56,041 nt of DNA from Thalassolituus sp. (GTDB taxonomy: Bacteria; Pseudomonadota; Gammaproteobacteria; Pseudomonadales; Oceanobacteraceae): NCBI GenBank assembly GCA_006212115.1, contig PDUK01000009.1, positions 1 to 56,041 on the forward strand. Reading direction: 5' to 3'. Of the stretch, positions 49,244-56,041 are shown piece by piece. The notes below the pieces were generated by a model. That model had not been told where the DNA came from. It did no database searches and saw only the letters and a list, made by a program, of their open reading frames with translations. The position numbers were made by a program, and so were the translations under genes. Every line of letters begins with the position of its first letter. Within the stretch, counting starts at the first letter, position 1.

Positions 49244-49572
49244 TGCTGATTGCTTTGCTTCTGATCGTACTGGGTTTTGTTCATTTTGCTCTCTCAACCC
49301 GTGCATTCTACAAACTGGTGTTTGGGCGCGGCAGACCGACCGCAAGGCTTCGGAACTGGTTGCACTGTGTCGGCTACCTCTATCTGGCGATCGCTTTGGT
49401 TCCTTGTCTTCAAGTCTGGAACACCCAGATGGCCATCGTTGTCTGGCTTGGTTTGTTGCATCTCGGCGCTGTCGTGGTGACCATGCTGCTGACCTATTTT
49501 CCTCAATTTGTAAAACGCCTGTGGCAATTTGCTTGCCTGGGGCGCTTGGGAAAACCCTTCCTGCCTTCCTGA
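49240..49572 (+). CDS. DUF3325 small membrane protein
   Basis: A 110-residue protein with three to four hydrophobic helices, similar in size and position to the DUF3325 proteins found after PepSY genes in iron-uptake clusters. It overlaps the PepSY stop as ATGA, making a coupled three-gene unit under the Fur box. Function unknown. No TonB-dependent receptor is next to it. Confidence 0.75.
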   Translation: MMLIALLLIVLGFVHFALSTRAFYKLVFGRGRPTARLRNWLHCVGYLYLAIALVPCLQVWNTQMAIVVWLGLLHLGAVVVTMLLTYFPQFVKRLWQFACLGRLGKPFLPS

Positions 49573-49591
49573 GGTCTTCTTTTTGGTGCGT

Positions 49592-49609
49592 TTGGTCTGT
49601 ATCTTGCTA
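49592..49609 (+). promoter_or_regulatory. Candidate sigma-54 promoter of the urease operon
   Basis: TTGGTCTGTATCTTGCTA has the invariant GG (49594-49595) and GC (49606-49607) with exactly 10 bases between, and matches TTGG-N8-TTGC. It stands about 58 bases before ureD. Sigma-54 with NtrC commonly controls urease in other bacteria. NtrC sites were not identified with confidence. Confidence 0.5.
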
Positions 49610-49666
49610 CTCTGAGGTGCCCTCGCGGGTGGCGAGAAACACACAACTCAGGACGCTCAGATAATT

Positions 49667-50518
49667 ATGTTGCAGGCTGTACATTCGAGTCGCCAAGGCT
49701 GGCAAGCAGAGATGAATATCCTGCTTGAACGTCGCGGTGAGAAAACGGTTATGGCAGGCCTGACGCACAAGGGCCCGCTCCGCGTGCAGCGTCCTTTCTA
49801 CCCCGAAGGCGATACCAGTCATATCTATTTGCTTCATCCACCGGGCGGTGTAGTGGGTGGTGATGGCTTGAATATTCATATTCAGTGTAAGAATCAATCA
49901 CACGGCCTGATTACCACACCCGGCGCAACAAAGTTCTATTTAAGTGCGGGCGCAACCGCGAATGTTGATCAGGTGGTCGATATTGGTGCAGGTTGTGCAC
50001 TGGAATGGTTCCCGCAGGAGAGCATCTTCTTTACTGGTGCAAAAGTAAAAGCGCGTACGTGTATTAATCTCGAATCGAATGCGCATTTCATGGGTTGGGA
50101 AATCAGCTGCTTTGGTCGCCCAGTGAATAGAGAGCGCTTTTTGCACGGGCATGTTCACTCCCGATTTTTGATACGTCGTGATGGTCGTCCACTACTGAGT
50201 GATCATCTCCAGATCTCAGACCCAGCTCACCTCAGTGCTGCAGCAGGACTGCGTGATTATCCTATGCAAGGTTTGTTTGTCGCGACGGGCGGAACAGAAC
50301 CCCTGCTGGAAGAGTGTAGAGACGTACTGGCAGACGCACAGGCTCGCTTAGCGGAGCCGTTACCGGCAGGAATTACTCTGCTCGATGACTTGATCGTATT
50401 ACGCATACTCGGTGTTCATACCGAGAAAATGCAATCTTTAATGATTCCGGTGTGGCATTTGCTGCGCCAGAAAATTCTGAATAAATCGGCGGACATTCCG
50501 CGTATCTGGAATACCTGA
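49667..50518 (+). CDS. ureD: Urease accessory protein UreD
   Basis: Scaffold of the UreD-UreF-UreG complex that activates apo-urease. The 283-residue protein carries [36 protein letters not shown] and WFPQESIFF, all typical of UreD. It is the first gene of ureDABCE-(HupE-like)-FG; all genes face the same way with small gaps. Confidence 0.96.
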   Translation: MLQAVHSSRQGWQAEMNILLERRGEKTVMAGLTHKGPLRVQRPFYPEGDTSHIYLLHPPGGVVGGDGLNIHIQCKNQSHGLITTPGATKFYLSAGATANVDQVVDIGAGCALEWFPQESIFFTGAKVKARTCINLESNAHFMGWEISCFGRPVNRERFLHGHVHSRFLIRRDGRPLLSDHLQISDPAHLSAAAGLRDYPMQGLFVATGGTEPLLEECRDVLADAQARLAEPLPAGITLLDDLIVLRILGVHTEKMQSLMIPVWHLLRQKILNKSADIPRIWNT

Positions 50519-50529
50519 CGGGCGAACTT

Positions 50530-50832
50530 ATGGAACTGACTCCTAGAGAAAAAGACAAGCTGCTTATTTTTACCGCAGCGCTGTTGGCAGAGCGTCGTAA
50601 AGAGCGCGGCGTAAAATTAAATTACCCTGAATCGGTAGCGCTGATTACGGCTGCCATTATGGAAGGCGCCCGCGATGGACGCACCGTTTCCGATCTGATG
50701 GGATTTGGACGTACCTTGCTAACGCGGGATGACGTGATGGAAGGCGTTCCGGAAATGATTCATGAGGTGCAGGTTGAGGCGACCTTCCCCGACGGTACAA
50801 AACTTGTCACCGTTCATGACCCGATCGTTTGA
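50530..50832 (+). CDS. ureA: Urease subunit gamma
   Basis: A 100-residue structural subunit of the three-subunit bacterial urease. It begins [17 protein letters not shown] and includes [21 protein letters not shown] and [15 protein letters not shown], as in other UreA proteins. Confidence 0.98.
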   Translation: MELTPREKDKLLIFTAALLAERRKERGVKLNYPESVALITAAIMEGARDGRTVSDLMGFGRTLLTRDDVMEGVPEMIHEVQVEATFPDGTKLVTVHDPIV

Positions 50833-50859
50833 TCAGCCTTACGGAATAAGGAATACACT

Positions 50860-51165
50860 ATGATACCCGGTGAAATTAAGGCTGCTGAAGGCAGTATCAC
50901 GTTGAACGAAGGCCGCGCCACAATCGAAATCGAGGTTGCGAATACGGGCGATCGCCCGATTCAGGTTGGCTCGCATTATCATTTTTATGAAGTGAATAAT
51001 TCACTGACGTTCGACCGAGAAAAAACCCGTGGCTTTCGATTGAATATTCCGGCAGGTACGGCAGTGCGTATTGAACCGGGGCAGACCCGAACGGTAGAGC
51101 TGGTTGAATTTGCCGGTGATCGCAAAGTGTTCGGCTTTCAGGGCAAAGTCATGGGGGATCTGTAA
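50860..51165 (+). CDS. ureB: Urease subunit beta
   Basis: A 101-residue structural subunit. It begins [13 protein letters not shown] and holds [33 protein letters not shown] and KVFGFQGKV. Its TAA stop is directly followed by the ureC ATG. Confidence 0.98.
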   Translation: MIPGEIKAAEGSITLNEGRATIEIEVANTGDRPIQVGSHYHFYEVNNSLTFDREKTRGFRLNIPAGTAVRIEPGQTRTVELVEFAGDRKVFGFQGKVMGDL

Positions 51166-52881
51166 ATGACGGACAGCAATAAAACAATCTCACGTCAGGC
51201 GTATGCCGATATGTTTGGCCCGACGACCGGGGACAAAGTCAGGCTTGCTGACACAGAGCTCTGGATCGAAGTTGAAGAGGACCTGACGACTTACGGCGAC
51301 GAAGTGAAGTTCGGCGGTGGTAAAGTTATTCGCGATGGTATGGGGCAGTCTCAGAGTACCTCCGATAAGGTGATGGACTGTGTGATGACCAATGCGTTGA
51401 TCATCGACTACACCGGTATCTACAAGGCGGATATTGGCATTAAAGAAGGTCGTATCGCAGCCATCGGCAAGGCGGGTAACCCAGATGTACAGCCGGGCGT
51501 CACCATCGAAGTCGGCCCCGGAACAGACGTCATTGCGGCCGAAGGGAAAATCGTAACAGCGGGTGGTATCGACTCGCACATTCACTTTATTTGTCCGCAG
51601 CAGATTGAAGAAGCATTGGCTTCGGGCGTCACCACCATGTTGGGTGGGGGAACCGGGCCAACGACTGGCACTAATGCGACCACGGTAACCCCCGGGCCTT
51701 GGAATATGGCACGTATGCTGGAAGCGGCAGACGAATTTCCGATGAACCTCGGCTTTTTGGGGAAGGGCAATGCCAGTCAGCCAGAAGGCCTGAGAGAACA
51801 GATTGCCGCTGGTGCGATTGGTCTTAAACTGCATGAAGACTGGGGAACAACACCTGCCTCTATTGATTGCGCGCTAACCGTAGCGGAAGAGACGGACACT
51901 CAAATCGCGATTCACACCGACACCCTGAACGAGTCGGGTTTTGTCGAAGATACCATTGCGGCATTTAAAGGCCGGACGATTCACACCTATCACACTGAAG
52001 GTGCAGGTGGTGGTCACGCGCCGGATATTATTAAAGCGGCTGGATTGTCGAATGTACTGCCGTCGTCAACTAATCCAACCCGCCCTTACACCGTCAACAC
52101 TGCAGACGAGCATCTCGATATGCTGATGGTGTGCCATCACCTCGATCCGAGTATCCCGGAAGACGTTGCCTTTGCCGAGTCACGTATTCGTGTTGAGACC
52201 ATCGCGGCTGAAGATATTCTGCATGACTTGGGCGCTTTCTCGATGATTTCATCGGACTCACAGGCGATGGGCCGTGTTGGTGAGGTGGTCACTCGTACCT
52301 GGCAGACCGCGCATAAAATGAAAGTACAGCGCGGTAACCTCCCGGAAGACCCTGAAACTCATGATAACTTCCGGGTAAAACGTTACGTCGCTAAATACAC
52401 CATTAATCCCGCGATCGCCCATGGGATGTCTCATGAGATTGGATCGGTTGAGGTTGGTAAGCTGGCGGATCTTGTACTCTGGAGCCCGGCCTTCTTCGGT
52501 GTGAAACCGGATCTGATTTTAAAAGGCGGATTTATTGCCATGGCGAAAATGGGGGATCCCAATGCCTCTATCCCGACGCCTCAGCCAGTACATTATCGCC
52601 CCATGTTTGGTGCGTACGGCAAAACGCGGAACGCGACCAGCATGACATTTATTTCTCAGGCTGCGCTTGATGCGGGTGTCCCGGAAAAACTGGGTCTTAA
52701 AAACCTGATTGGTGTGGTGAAAGGTTGTCGGACAGCGACGAAAGCCAGCATGATTCTGAATGACTGGCAGCCGGATATTGAAGTCGATCCTCAGACGTAT
52801 CAGGTACGTGCGAATGGTGAGTTGCTGACGTGTGAACCTGCCGAGGTGTTGCCCATGGCGCAGAGATACTTTTTATTCTGA
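51166..52881 (+). CDS. ureC: Urease subunit alpha (catalytic)
   Basis: Nickel amidohydrolase splitting urea to ammonia and carbamate. The 571-residue protein has every catalytic residue, each shifted by four from the Klebsiella numbering: H138 and H140, carbamylated K221 (GLKLHEDWG), H250, H276, D364, and the flap C323 with catalytic H324 ([13 protein letters not shown]). The enzyme should be active if supplied with nickel by the adjacent accessory genes. Confidence 0.99.
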   Translation: MTDSNKTISRQAYADMFGPTTGDKVRLADTELWIEVEEDLTTYGDEVKFGGGKVIRDGMGQSQSTSDKVMDCVMTNALIIDYTGIYKADIGIKEGRIAAIGKAGNPDVQPGVTIEVGPGTDVIAAEGKIVTAGGIDSHIHFICPQQIEEALASGVTTMLGGGTGPTTGTNATTVTPGPWNMARMLEAADEFPMNLGFLGKGNASQPEGLREQIAAGAIGLKLHEDWGTTPASIDCALTVAEETDTQIAIHTDTLNESGFVEDTIAAFKGRTIHTYHTEGAGGGHAPDIIKAAGLSNVLPSSTNPTRPYTVNTADEHLDMLMVCHHLDPSIPEDVAFAESRIRVETIAAEDILHDLGAFSMISSDSQAMGRVGEVVTRTWQTAHKMKVQRGNLPEDPETHDNFRVKRYVAKYTINPAIAHGMSHEIGSVEVGKLADLVLWSPAFFGVKPDLILKGGFIAMAKMGDPNASIPTPQPVHYRPMFGAYGKTRNATSMTFISQAALDAGVPEKLGLKNLIGVVKGCRTATKASMILNDWQPDIEVDPQTYQVRANGELLTCEPAEVLPMAQRYFLF

Positions 52882-52932
52882 AAGCAGGTGTAGCCGCTTT
52901 GTTTAAAGACCGATTTTAAATTGAAGATAAAC

Positions 52933-53472
52933 ATGATTGAACTGATTAAAAAATTAACCGCTCACGACGTGTCACACGCAGATTTATCTGCAGCCAAAAC
53001 ACTGAGCCTGCCGATTGATGCACGCATTAAAAGTCGTCAGCGAGTGACGTTGGAAGACGGTACCGAAGCGGGCCTGTTTCTGGAGCGTGGTACCTTGCTG
53101 CGCGGTGGCGATGTGATTACTGATGGCCAGACGCTTGTGGTGGTGAAAGCCGCAGATGAGACGGTCTCGACTGTCCGCTGTCAGGACCCTTTATTACTCG
53201 CAAAAATCGCTTATCACCTGGGTAATCGCCACGTACCGCTGCAAATTGAATCCGGCTGGTTGCGTTTTCAGCATGATCACGTGCTCGAAGATATGGTACG
53301 GCAGCTGCCGGGTGCGGCAGAGGCGGCCGAAGTCCTTTGTGAGCAGGCACCGTTTGAACCTGAGTCGGGTGCCTACCAGCAAGGTGGTGGTCATCATGGT
53401 CATTCGCATGGTCACTCGCACGGCGATTCACATGGCCATTCGCACGAACATACACATAGTCATTCGCACTAG
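52933..53472 (+). CDS. ureE: Urease accessory nickel chaperone UreE
   Basis: Delivers nickel to UreG and apo-urease. The 179-residue protein has the two UreE domains and a C-terminal histidine tail: 13 of the last 26 residues are His (HHGHSHGHSHGDS...). Such tails store or bind several nickel ions. The start at 52933 is an ATG; a TTG lies four codons upstream. Confidence 0.96.
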   Translation: MIELIKKLTAHDVSHADLSAAKTLSLPIDARIKSRQRVTLEDGTEAGLFLERGTLLRGGDVITDGQTLVVVKAADETVSTVRCQDPLLLAKIAYHLGNRHVPLQIESGWLRFQHDHVLEDMVRQLPGAAEAAEVLCEQAPFEPESGAYQQGGGHHGHSHGHSHGDSHGHSHEHTHSHSH

Positions 53473-53535
53473 TTTTTCTTGTCACTGAAACGATCAAAAA
53501 GCGAATGAGTACAACAATTTAACGGAGATGTATTA

Positions 53536-53757
53536 ATGAAAAAATTTATAACCGCGACCATTACTGCCGCATGCTCAACCGCTGCTCTGGCACACGAAGG
53601 GGATCACTCGGGTGAGTCTCTTGCGGGGCTGGTGCATCACTCACTGTTTGATGCAGACCATATGTTGATGCTGCTGGGTTCAGTACTGGTAGTAGGTAGC
53701 GGTATTGCGATGTTTGTGCGCAGTCAGAAGAAAAGCAAGCAGGCAGATAAACACTAA
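53536..53757 (+). CDS. Mini HupE/UreJ-like protein in the urease operon
   Basis: A 73-residue protein with a signal peptide (MKKFITATITAACSTAALA) followed by HEGDHSGE, LVHHSLFDADHML (H20, H24, H34, H35, H42) and one transmembrane helix (about 44-62), then a basic tail. Full HupE/UreJ nickel permeases have several helices and start with a comparable His-rich N-terminus and an H-P-...-D-H segment. This looks like only that first part, kept as a complete small gene. It may bind or hand over nickel; this is inference. The start follows CGGAGATGTATTA. Confidence 0.65.
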   Translation: MKKFITATITAACSTAALAHEGDHSGESLAGLVHHSLFDADHMLMLLGSVLVVGSGIAMFVRSQKKSKQADKH

Positions 53758-53760
53758 GTT

Positions 53761-54447
53761 ATGTCGGCTGCGTATTTTCGTCTTCAGCAACTGATCAGCC
53801 CGTCTTTACCGATAGGCGCATTCACTTACTCACAAGGTATGGAATGGGCGGTAGAAAGCGGCTGGATAAGCGACGCTGAAAGCCTGCACGCATGGCTGGA
53901 TTCAGTCCTGAGTGGCACCATGATATCTATGGAGTTGCCTCTGCTGTTGCGACTGGCCGATTGTGTTGAGCGAGGTGATGCAGAAGCCTGTTACGACTGG
54001 TCGCTATATCTGTTGTCATGTCGGGAGACGAGTGAACTGCGTGCGGAAGAGCAACAGCGTGGTCAGGCGTTTGCCACCCTGCTCGATAAGCTTCCCGAAG
54101 CCTCAGTCTGGCCAGAGCTGAATGATGTAATGTGGCGGAATTCGATGGATACCAATCAGCTCGCGGGGTTTGCTCTAGCGTGCCACAAGTGGGGTATTCG
54201 TCGCGAAGACATGCTGCGTGGTTATTTATGGAGTTGGCTCGAGAATATGGTGATCGGTGCTGTGAAGCTGATTCCGCTCGGGCAGAGTGATGGTCAACGC
54301 GTGCTGTTTCGGTTTACCGATACATTGGATGAAGCCTGTCAGGCCGCGTTTTCGGTTGAGGACGATGACATCGGTGCTTCTTCGCCAGCGCAAGCCATCG
54401 CCAGCAGTCTGCACGAAACACAATATTGTCGATTGTTCCGCTCATAA
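53761..54447 (+). CDS. ureF: Urease accessory protein UreF
   Basis: A 228-residue helical protein that joins UreD and UreG. The signature [23 protein letters not shown] is near the N-terminus, and [18 protein letters not shown] and [20 protein letters not shown] follow. The gene starts three bases after the preceding small gene. Confidence 0.96.
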   Translation: MSAAYFRLQQLISPSLPIGAFTYSQGMEWAVESGWISDAESLHAWLDSVLSGTMISMELPLLLRLADCVERGDAEACYDWSLYLLSCRETSELRAEEQQRGQAFATLLDKLPEASVWPELNDVMWRNSMDTNQLAGFALACHKWGIRREDMLRGYLWSWLENMVIGAVKLIPLGQSDGQRVLFRFTDTLDEACQAAFSVEDDDIGASSPAQAIASSLHETQYCRLFRS

Positions 54448-54497
54448 AAATAGCGGGAAAAACCAAAATTAAAGAATTGATAAAACAGGAAATAAAA

Positions 54498-55139
54498 ATG
54501 GCTGACTATAAATCACCACTTCGTGTTGGCATCGGCGGCCCGGTTGGCTCTGGTAAAACAGCGTTGTTGGAGCAGCTCTGTAAAGCCATGCGCGACGACT
54601 ACCATATCGCTGTCGTGACCAATGATATTTATACCAAAGAAGATCAGCGTATCCTGACTCAGGCTGAAGCACTGGAACCTGAGCGTATAGTGGGTGTTGA
54701 AACCGGAGGCTGCCCTCATACGGCTATTCGTGAAGACGCATCCATGAACCTTGCCGCGGTTGAAGCGCTGGCGAAGAAGTTCGGTAATCTGGATGTGGTA
54801 TTCGTAGAAAGTGGCGGCGACAACCTGTCTGCGACCTTCAGCCCGGAATTGGCGGACCTCACTATTTACGTGATTGACGTAGCATCAGGCGAAAAAATTC
54901 CACGTAAAGGCGGTCCGGGTATCACCAAGTCAGACCTGCTGGTGATTAATAAAATCGACCTTGCCGAGCTGGTGGGCGCGAACCTTGAGATCATGGACTC
55001 CGATACCAAGCGTATGCGTGGCGAGAAGCCTTACGTGTTCTCGAATCTGCGCACCGACATCGAAGGCCTTAATGACATCATCAGTTTTATTACCCGCGAA
55101 GGGATGCTGAAGAGTCATGCGGAGAAGATGACGGGGTGA
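54498..55139 (+). CDS. ureG: Urease accessory GTPase UreG
   Basis: A 213-residue SIMIBI-class GTPase supplying GTP-dependent nickel insertion. P-loop [29 protein letters not shown]; the metal motif GGCPHT with the neighbouring Cys-x-His pair; and [11 protein letters not shown]. The start at 54498 follows ACAGGAAATAAAA; a longer frame begins at 54426 inside ureF. It is the last urease gene. Confidence 0.98.
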   Translation: MADYKSPLRVGIGGPVGSGKTALLEQLCKAMRDDYHIAVVTNDIYTKEDQRILTQAEALEPERIVGVETGGCPHTAIREDASMNLAAVEALAKKFGNLDVVFVESGGDNLSATFSPELADLTIYVIDVASGEKIPRKGGPGITKSDLLVINKIDLAELVGANLEIMDSDTKRMRGEKPYVFSNLRTDIEGLNDIISFITREGMLKSHAEKMTG

Positions 55140-55146
55140 TTGCCCG

Positions 55147-55875
55147 TTAGTCTCCGAAGACGCGAACAAACAGGTGGCTCTCTGAGCCATCTGCGGGTTC
55201 GTAGAGTGCAGCGGGGCGACCTTTGCCCCCTTCTGGTATACCTTCTCCGACTTCTTTTAGTACGTCGGCATTCAACAGTCTTCGCCGGAACGATTTCTTT
55301 TCTAACGCCGTATCCATAAGTAACTCGAACGCTTTCTGTAACTGCGTCAATGAGAATGGGCGTTTCAGAACGTGTATTGGCAATACCGTGTAGGCCGTCT
55401 TATTTTTCAGACGCTCCCGAGCAAGCTCAAGTAGTTCAGAGTGATCAAAGGCGAGCTGCAACTGTTCAATCTCTTCTATTGGAAACCAGCGCGCTTCATT
55501 CACTGCCTCGATGAACTCAGCGGTCGGTGCGTATGGAATTAGTGCCATATAGAGTGTGGTAATACTCCAGTGCCTGGGATCGCGGTGGGCGTTGCCAATG
55601 GTCGACACCTGTTCCAGTAATGGGGCGTCGACGCCGGTTTTAGATACCAGTTTCCGCCGGGCTGTGGTGTGAATGTCCGGGTCTTTTTTCAGGTCGACAA
55701 AGCCGCCTGGTAGCGCCCAGAAGCCCTTAAAGGGGTGTTCGCCTCGTTCAACCAGCAGAACTTTCAGCCGACCCTGATCGAGGGTGAAAATGGCGATGTC
55801 CACGGAATAGATTGGTGTGTCGTATTCCTTTGGGTTGTAGCTCTTCAGAAAGGCTTGCTCGGAGGACTGGGTCAT
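55147..55875 (-). CDS. nrtR: NrtR-type Nudix-related transcriptional regulator
   Basis: A 242-residue protein made of a Nudix domain and a C-terminal winged helix. The Nudix box reads GGFVDLKKDPDIHTTARRKLVSKTG, in which the catalytic glutamates of the REUxEExG core are missing, so hydrolysis is not expected. The C-terminal part (QLQKAFELLMDTALEKKSFRRRLL, GGKGRPAALYE) matches the NrtR DNA-binding domain. NrtR represses NAD-synthesis genes and senses ADP-ribose. The start at 55875 is an ATG; a GTG at 55926 lies in frame. Divergent from a gene at the window end. Confidence 0.82.
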   Translation of the reverse strand: MTQSSEQAFLKSYNPKEYDTPIYSVDIAIFTLDQGRLKVLLVERGEHPFKGFWALPGGFVDLKKDPDIHTTARRKLVSKTGVDAPLLEQVSTIGNAHRDPRHWSITTLYMALIPYAPTAEFIEAVNEARWFPIEEIEQLQLAFDHSELLELARERLKNKTAYTVLPIHVLKRPFSLTQLQKAFELLMDTALEKKSFRRRLLNADVLKEVGEGIPEGGKGRPAALYEPADGSESHLFVRVFGD

Positions 55876-55919
55876 CAGCGTTGCTTGACAATAGTGGCGA
55901 TTAGCCAATAATAAAGCAC

Positions 55920-55949
55920 CATCCACGACAAGATCAATTCACGTGGATG
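55920..55949. promoter_or_regulatory. Candidate operator between nrtR and the downstream gene
   Basis: CATCCACG (55920-55927) and CGTGGATG (55942-55949) form a perfect 8-bp inverted repeat with a 14-base spacer. It stands between the divergent starts, where an NrtR site would be expected. A second hairpin-like repeat lies at 55956-55974 (CTGCTGG/CCGGCAG). Confidence 0.45.
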
Positions 55950-56004
55950 CTTCATCTGCTGGATAGACCGGCAGTCAGATTATCAACGGCAAGGAGCTTG
56001 CTGT

Positions 56005-56041
56005 ATGTCAGAAACAAAAGAATTCGATTTCGCGGTATTTA
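56005..56041 (+). CDS. Start of a gene cut by the window end, probably NAD-related
   Basis: An ATG with the ideal ribosome binding site AAGGAG eight bases upstream opens a frame reading MSETKEFDFAVF before the window ends. The FDFAVF segment fits the first residues of the NadM-Nudix bifunctional NMN adenylyltransferases (usually followed by a GRFQPFH motif), and that would suit regulation by the divergent nrtR. Twelve residues are too few for certainty. Confidence 0.4.
   Translation, partial: MSETKEFDFAVF

Noticed and set aside
49584-49589. TGGTGC as an NtrC half-site near the urease promoter.
   Set aside because: Only half of the palindrome is present and it lies just upstream of the -24 element, too close for an enhancer.
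53117-53497. A 126-codon reverse frame opposite the His-rich tail of ureE.
   Set aside because: Its Asn/Val/His-rich start only mirrors the repeated codons of the UreE tail.
55131-55147. ACGGG/CCCGT hairpin as terminator between ureG and nrtR.
   Set aside because: The stem has only five pairs, overlaps the ureG stop and has no T-run.

Overview
The window is a continuous piece of a gammaproteobacterial chromosome, most likely from a marine or halophilic member of the Oceanospirillales/Pseudomonadales side of the class. Several blocks keep the gene order I know from Pseudomonas aeruginosa: hemB-ppk convergent with ppx, then trxA-rho; rpiA divergent from ilvA; and hemW-rdgB-metW-metX-yggT-proC-yggS divergent from pilT-pilU. 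A complete ectoine operon with its own aspartokinase points to a salt-exposed habitat. I saw no tRNA, rRNA, insertion sequence, phage gene or CRISPR array. Genes are tightly packed, and base composition is even except for AT-rich patches inside the molybdopterin operon.

Layout. 1-7.8 kb: 3' part of rpoH, hemB-ppk, ppx, trxA, rho. 7.8-14.4 kb: a large AsmA-like envelope protein (ydbH type) behind rpiA, then ilvA, plsC and a Smr-domain gene. 14.4-17.2 kb: envelope and periplasmic genes (Spy-like, DUF481, solute-binding protein, Mpo1-like). 17.4-23.8 kb: carbon storage and fatty-acid genes (intracellular PHA depolymerase, MFS transporter, acyl-CoA ligase, degenerate C39-like protein, thiolase). 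23.9-29.7 kb: ectR divergent from ectA-ectB-ectC-ask, with a TPR membrane protein translationally coupled to the end of the operon. 29.9-39.2 kb: patatin, hemW-rdgB, metWX, yggT-proC-yggS, pilTU. 39.2-42.7 kb: moaA-mobA-moaB-moaC-moaD-moaE behind a candidate Moco riboswitch. 42.8-46.9 kb: a zincin-like protein, a GAF/PAS/GGDEF/EAL protein and a DUF2805 protein. 47.0-49.6 kb: a Fur-box-preceded DUF3649-PepSY-DUF3325 iron cassette. 49.6-55.1 kb: ureDABCE, a mini HupE-like gene, ureFG. 55.1-56 kb: nrtR-like regulator divergent from a gene cut by the window end.

How the genes work together. Polyphosphate synthesis and breakdown (ppk, ppx) sit beside haem synthesis (hemB). The ectoine block makes a compatible solute from aspartate semialdehyde, with a dedicated aspartokinase supplying precursor and a MarR-type repressor whose likely operators can be read in the intergenic region. 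The urease block contains structural and accessory genes and is preceded by a plausible sigma-54 promoter, which would fit nitrogen control. The moa block makes molybdopterin and modifies it.

Most of the window is ordinary core genome. The least explained items are the TPR membrane protein fused to the ectoine operon, the mini HupE-like protein in the urease operon, the tandem-repeat loop in the PepSY protein, the C39-like protein without its histidine, and the HExxH protein next to moaA. I do not see a clearly new multi-gene system; the ectoine-TPR linkage is the best candidate.
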